8,948 bases of DNA from UKL13-2 sp947085425. Lineage in GTDB: Bacteria > Pseudomonadota > Gammaproteobacteria > Burkholderiales > Usitatibacteraceae. The stretch lies in contig CAMTWK010000043.1 in the NCBI GenBank assembly GCA_947085425.1, positions 1-8,948 of the forward strand. The letters are read 5' to 3'. A program made the position numbers and the translations under genes. Positions within the stretch are counted from its first letter, which is position 1; each line of letters opens with the position of its first letter. Positions 5,741-8,948 of the stretch are shown one piece after another. A model generated the notes under the pieces. That model did no database searches. It had not been told where the DNA came from and was given only the letters and a program-made list of their open reading frames with translations.

Positions 5741-7155
5741 AAAACTCCATCTCAACTGTTTTCACCAGGGTGCGCGCCATGTCTTCAAAAATGCTGTCAA
5801 AAACGGCGGCAGTCGTATTGATGTTCGGTTCCGTTCAGTCGGCCGCGATCGCGACGCCCAACATTCCCCCGCCGCCGCAAAAACAAGCCATTCTGATTAC
5901 CGGCGCAACCTTGCATACCGTCAGTGGTGAAACCATTGTGAATGGCCGGATGTTGGTCGATAAAGGCCGCATCGTCGCCGTCGGTGCCGCCAATGCGATA
6001 CCAGATCAGGCGGGCGCACTCATCATACATTTCGCCGGCAAACACATTTATCCGGGCTTGATTGCCGCCAACACGTCACTGGGTTTGGTCGAGGTGCAAG
6101 CCGTGCGATCAACGCTGGATAGCGCCGAGGTTGGTGCGATTAATCCCAACGCACGCGCGTTGGTGGCCATCAACGCCGACAGCGAATTGTTTCCGGTGGC
6201 GCGCGCCAATGGCGTACTGGCGGCTCTGTCGGTGCCGAAGCCGGGTGCGGCGGGGTTGATCACCGGCACCTCCGCCTTGGTGCAACTCGATGGCTGGACC
6301 TGGGAAGACATGGGTGTGGTCCCGGAAGTGGGCCTGCATATTAATTTGCCGACCATGCGTATCAGTGCGGCCCTGTTTCCGACTTTGCCCGCCAATCGAA
6401 TCGAAGAAATGCAACGTCTGACCACGCAACGATTGAAGTCATTGGAGGACGCATTTGAATCGGCTGCAGCCTACGCCAGAGCGCACGCCGCTGAAGCCGG
6501 TCTGGCCAAAGATGTACGCTGGGAAGCGATGTTGCCGGTGCTGGGCGGCAGCAAAAATAAATCATCTCGGCAGGTATTTATTCACGCCGAAGAGCTGCCA
6601 CAGATTCGTTACGCTTTGAATTTTGCCGAGCGGTTTGATTTGAAACTGGTGATTGTGGGTGGTGCCGATGCGTGGCGGATTGCGCCGCTGTTAAAGGCGC
6701 GTAATGTGCCGGTGATTATTGGTGGTGTGCATCGCCTGCCGATTCGGCGCGGCGAAGATACCGACACGCCGTTTCGTCTGGCCGCTCAACTCCACGCGGC
6801 CGGGGTGACCTTCGCCATTGCCAGATCAGGCAGCACATTTGACGCCGCCATGGAACGCAGCCTGCCTTATGAAGCCGCCACCGCGATGGCACACGGCTTG
6901 CCGCGTGTTGAGGCCATCAAAGCCATCACCCTTTATCCGGCGCAAATTCTGGGTGCGGCCGACAAACTCGGCTCACTTGAAGCCGGTAAACTCGCCAACT
7001 TTTTTGTCAGCGACGGTGACCCGCTTGACATCCGCAGCAAAGTAGAACGAATATTTGTTGGTGGTCGTGATATTCCGCTCGAAGACAAACAAACCAAGCT
7101 CAATCAAAAATACGAGCAAAAATATCAGCAACTGAAAACGCAAACAGCCAAATAA
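5737..7155 (+). CDS. Exported single-module amidohydrolase-like protein lacking the metal site
   Basis: This 472-residue protein begins with a signal peptide: Arg11, Arg13 and Lys18-Lys22, a hydrophobic run AAVVLMFGSV (24-33) and likely cleavage after Ala39. Restarting at the ATG at 5779 (Met15) would give a shorter, equally good signal. The fold is that of COG1228 amidohydrolases: LITGATLHTV, LVDKGRIVAVGAAN, HIYPGLI, and near the end LYPAQILGAADKLGSLEAGKLANFFV. Where the family has DxHxH this protein reads Ala110-Ala-Asn112-Thr-Ser114. His283 remains (FIHAEE), but the late histidine and aspartate are absent (VGGADAW, ARSGST). It is most like module 1 of the upstream protein, which has lost the same residues. 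The two are translationally coupled, so a stable complex in which this protein supports the active module is a reasonable inference. A free enzyme without metal is less likely. Confidence 0.85.
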   Translation: MKNSISTVFTRVRAMSSKMLSKTAAVVLMFGSVQSAAIATPNIPPPPQKQAILITGATLHTVSGETIVNGRMLVDKGRIVAVGAANAIPDQAGALIIHFAGKHIYPGLIAANTSLGLVEVQAVRSTLDSAEVGAINPNARALVAINADSELFPVARANGVLAALSVPKPGAAGLITGTSALVQLDGWTWEDMGVVPEVGLHINLPTMRISAALFPTLPANRIEEMQRLTTQRLKSLEDAFESAAAYARAHAAEAGLAKDVRWEAMLPVLGGSKNKSSRQVFIHAEELPQIRYALNFAERFDLKLVIVGGADAWRIAPLLKARNVPVIIGGVHRLPIRRGEDTDTPFRLAAQLHAAGVTFAIARSGSTFDAAMERSLPYEAATAMAHGLPRVEAIKAITLYPAQILGAADKLGSLEAGKLANFFVSDGDPLDIRSKVERIFVGGRDIPLEDKQTKLNQKYEQKYQQLKTQTAK

Positions 7156-7178
7156 TTCGGCACCATTGTTTGTTTCAA

Positions 7179-7246
7179 ATGCGCCATCTGGCGTGCACTT
7201 TCAGCCAATACTGCCTGAAGGCGCGCTGTAGATGGCGTGTTTTATT
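7179..7246 (+). terminator. Rho-independent terminator of the amidohydrolase operon
   Basis: A 26-base arm (7179-7204) and its imperfect complement (7215-7240) enclose a 10-base loop. Best-paired blocks are CGCCATCT with AGATGGCG and TTTCAG with CTGAA plus G-U pairs; several other mismatches are G-U wobbles in RNA. A T-rich run (GTTTTATTT) follows. It starts 24 bases after the stop at 7155. The other strand lacks a T run, so termination is expected for rightward transcription only. Confidence 0.75.
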
Positions 7247-7320
7247 TGTGTGTCCGGCGCCACGATTGCATTTACCTGCCGTAAAGTATGGGTCGACACA
7301 TCGTGATCAGAAACTCAAAT

Positions 7321-7327
7321 GAAGGGG
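7321..7327 (+). promoter_or_regulatory. Ribosome binding site that fixes the start at 7333
   Basis: GAAGGGG lies five bases before the ATG at 7333. The same frame has an earlier ATG at 7288, but that one has no ribosome binding site and would add 15 residues not expected in the family, so 7333 is preferred. Confidence 0.75.
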
Positions 7328-7332
7328 CAATA

Positions 7333-8022
7333 ATGGGCGACATCATAAAATTTGCACGGCCGGACGGCGGCCAGACCAACGGTTACCTGGCGCGCGCCGG
7401 TGAAGGCCTGCCGGGTGTGGTGATTATTCAAGAGTGGTGGGGATTAAACGACCACATCAAATCGGTTGCCGATCGATTCGCGGCCAGGGGCTACAACGCG
7501 CTCGCGGTGGATTTATATAATGGTCGCGTCGCGACCGACGCCGACGAAGCCAGCCATATGATGGGCGCGCTCAATTTTCCTGATGCCACCCATCAGGATA
7601 TTCAAGGCGCGGTGTATTACCTGCATGTACTTGGCAGCCGCACCGCCAATGGTGCGGTTTCCAAAGTGGGCGTGGTCGGATTTTGTATGGGCGGCGCGTT
7701 GACCATTGCCGCGGCGGTGCATGTGCCGGGTGTTGATGCCGCCGTGTGTTTTTACGGCATTCCACCGGCAGACTTCGCTGCGCCGGCCGACATCAAAGCG
7801 CCGTTTCAAGGGCACTTCGCCAATCGTGATGACTGGTGCACCCCGGCTGCGGTTGATGGCTTGGTTGCGGCCGCAAAGGAATTACACGACGACATCGAAA
7901 TTCATCGCTATGATGCCGATCACGCATTTTTTAATGACGCGCGTGCCGAGGTATATGATTCCGCCGCGGCAAAATTGGCATGGGATCGCACGCATATTTT
8001 TTTCGACAAACATTTGCGCTAA
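7333..8022 (+). CDS. Dienelactone hydrolase family protein
   Basis: This 229-residue alpha/beta hydrolase is close to the usual length of the dienelactone hydrolase (carboxymethylenebutenolidase) family. The family features are all visible: VVIIQEWWGLNDHI with Glu34, the nucleophile elbow GFCMGG with Cys118 rather than Ser, the acid at HFANRDDW (Asp166 or Asp167) and the histidine in YDADHAFFND (His197). Cys-Asp-His with the helper glutamate is the classic dienelactone hydrolase arrangement. There is no signal peptide, so it is cytoplasmic. Characterised relatives open lactone rings in chlorocatechol breakdown, but many chromosomal members have other ester or lactone substrates. No aromatic-degradation genes surround it, so the substrate is left open. 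It follows the operon terminator and therefore needs its own promoter; TAAAGT at 7282-7287 is a weak -10 candidate with no clear -35. The next gene starts 21 bases downstream. Confidence 0.9.
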   Translation: MGDIIKFARPDGGQTNGYLARAGEGLPGVVIIQEWWGLNDHIKSVADRFAARGYNALAVDLYNGRVATDADEASHMMGALNFPDATHQDIQGAVYYLHVLGSRTANGAVSKVGVVGFCMGGALTIAAAVHVPGVDAAVCFYGIPPADFAAPADIKAPFQGHFANRDDWCTPAAVDGLVAAAKELHDDIEIHRYDADHAFFNDARAEVYDSAAAKLAWDRTHIFFDKHLR

Positions 8023-8043
8023 GCGCCGGGATCGAAAATAATC

Positions 8044-8499
8044 ATGCAAGATACCGTCGCCTATAGCATTCAGCTTGCCGTTGCACCGGTGTTTATGCTC
8101 ACCGCCATCTCCGCCATGCTGGCCGCACTCGCAGCGCGCTTGGCGCGAATTGTTGATCGAGGTCGTATTCTCGAAGAGCGGCTTGACGCGGTGCCACTCG
8201 GTAAGGTGCTGGTGCATGCAGGCCAAGTGCGTCGTGAACTGGAGCTGTTGCACAAACGCGCCATTCTGATCAACGCCGCCATCACGTTGCAGATACTCGC
8301 CGCGACACTGATCGCCGCCACTGTCATCACCTTGTTTCTTGGGGAAACTACCGCCGTGCGTACCAATCGTTTTGTACCATGGACATTCATGATTGGTGTG
8401 ACCTGTTTTGTATTCGCGTTATTGTGTTTCTTGGTCGAGACCCTGCTCGCCGGACGTGCGCTTAATTTTGGCAAACGCCAGCGGCAAATGCGTCAGTAG
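8044..8499 (+). CDS. DUF2721 family inner-membrane protein
   Basis: This 151-residue protein carries the DUF2721 pattern near its start: SIQLAVAPVFMLTAISAML followed by LAARLARIVDRGRILEERL (about residues 27-46). Three hydrophobic segments are visible at about 9-31, 75-97 and 112-135. Between the first two lies a charged, helical stretch (HAGQVRRELELLHKRA), which may form a cytoplasmic coiled segment. The family is common in proteobacteria and has no established function. The ATG at 8044 fits the family start. The best Shine-Dalgarno candidate, GGGA near 8028, is too far away to be convincing, so translation may be coupled to the hydrolase 21 bases upstream. There is no direct clue linking the two functionally. 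Confidence 0.85.
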   Translation: MQDTVAYSIQLAVAPVFMLTAISAMLAALAARLARIVDRGRILEERLDAVPLGKVLVHAGQVRRELELLHKRAILINAAITLQILAATLIAATVITLFLGETTAVRTNRFVPWTFMIGVTCFVFALLCFLVETLLAGRALNFGKRQRQMRQ

Positions 8500-8532
8500 T
8501 GACGCGCGTGGACGTGAAGTGCCACCATCACT

Positions 8533-8814
8533 TTGAAAAACCCCTGCGTTTATATTTTGGCCAGTCAAAAAAACGGCACCCTATATGTTGGCGTTACGTC
8601 TGATCTCGTCAAACGTGTTTGGCAACATAAAAACGATCCCGCTGATGGTTTTACCAAAGAGCATCAAGTGCATCTGCTAGTTTGGTATGAGGTTCACGAA
8701 ACAATGGACTCCGCCATAGCTCGTGAGAAAAATATCAAAACGTGGCAACGGCTTTGGAAACTAGCCTGCATATTTCACGGGGACGCACTCGAGAGTGTGT
8801 GGATAAGCGAGTGA
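8533..8814 (+). CDS. GIY-YIG nuclease, URI-type, with atypical C-terminus
   Basis: This 93-residue protein belongs to the URI-type GIY-YIG group often seen as scattered genes in proteobacteria. The motifs are CVYILAS (Tyr7), GTLYVGVTSDLVKRVWQHKND (Tyr18, Gly20, Arg28, His32), LLVWYEVHETMDSAIAREKNIKTW (Glu65) and WKL (75-77). Relatives normally end with a tail containing NPxW and DL. Here the sequence after WKLA becomes CIFHGDALESVWISE, so the conserved tail with its asparagine is missing and the gene may be broken or recombined around 8767. The frame opens only after the TGA at 8515, and the TTG at 8533 is the only usual start. No ribosome binding site precedes it. It differs clearly from the UPF0213 protein at 783 and is not a duplicate of it. 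The biological role of the group is not established. Confidence 0.8.
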   Translation: MKNPCVYILASQKNGTLYVGVTSDLVKRVWQHKNDPADGFTKEHQVHLLVWYEVHETMDSAIAREKNIKTWQRLWKLACIFHGDALESVWISE

Positions 8815-8835
8815 TTTTTTGCTCGACTGACCGAG

Positions 8836-8851
8836 TAATATCGAGATATTA
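8836..8851. repeat. Perfect short inverted repeat in the 3' non-coding tail
   Basis: TAATATC (8836-8842) and GATATTA (8845-8851) are exact inverted copies around a two-base centre GA. A dyad this tight is more like a protein-binding operator than a hairpin. No gene is visible in the remaining sequence to the window end (8815-8948), so any target gene would lie beyond it. A second imperfect pairing, GAGCG (8862-8866 region) with CGCT-GCTC (8873-8880), follows. Confidence 0.4.
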
Positions 8852-8948
8852 AGAGGGAAGAGAGCGGAAAAGCGCTGCTCAGCCGCCCGCTATCGAGTAC
8901 ATAGGCCATCAACCTTACGAAGTACAGTTTGGATTTGCAGAATTTATA

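Noticed and set aside
783..8814. Homing or mobile element flanked by the two GIY-YIG genes
   Set aside because: The two proteins belong to different GIY-YIG subgroups, share no flanking repeats and enclose ordinary chromosomal genes.

Overview
The window looks like part of a proteobacterial chromosome, most likely gammaproteobacterial. This rests on moderately high GC, Shine-Dalgarno-led genes, a YcaQ/AlkZ-like DNA glycosylase, a DUF2721 membrane protein, URI-type GIY-YIG nucleases and a palindrome of the 'VIPAKAGIQ' type that is common in proteobacterial intergenic DNA. The genus cannot be read from the sequence. All recognisable genes lie on the + strand.

Layout. (1) 1-303: the 3' end of an unrecognised protein that enters from upstream. 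(2) 304-782: a 479-base gap with no gene but much self-complementary sequence, including a near-direct repeat, a REP-like palindrome, a long imperfect hairpin and a GC-rich inverted repeat. (3) 783-2144: a small GIY-YIG nuclease (UPF0213/YhbQ type) 9 bases ahead of a winged-helix YcaQ-like DNA glycosylase, a compact probable DNA-repair pair. (4) 2268-7245: a self-contained operon with a tentative promoter, two exported amidohydrolase-family proteins whose genes overlap by ATGA, and a strong hairpin terminator. The first protein (1118 residues) fuses two amidohydrolase modules through a beta-rich segment; the second (472 residues) is a single module. Only the C-terminal module of the first protein keeps the metal-binding HxH, the later histidines and the aspartate. 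The other two modules have lost them. (5) 7333-8499: a cytoplasmic dienelactone-hydrolase-family enzyme followed at 21 bases by a three-helix DUF2721 membrane protein. (6) 8533-8814: a second, unrelated-subtype GIY-YIG protein with a TTG start, no visible ribosome binding site and an abnormal C-terminus, followed by a non-coding tail with a perfect inverted repeat.

The most interesting element is the amidohydrolase operon: three homologous modules, one apparently active and two apparently pseudo-enzymatic, made in a coupled fashion and sent to the envelope. The second is the GIY-YIG/YcaQ-like pair, which joins two activities that both make sense in DNA crosslink or lesion processing. Nothing else points to a defence island, phage or complete transposon.
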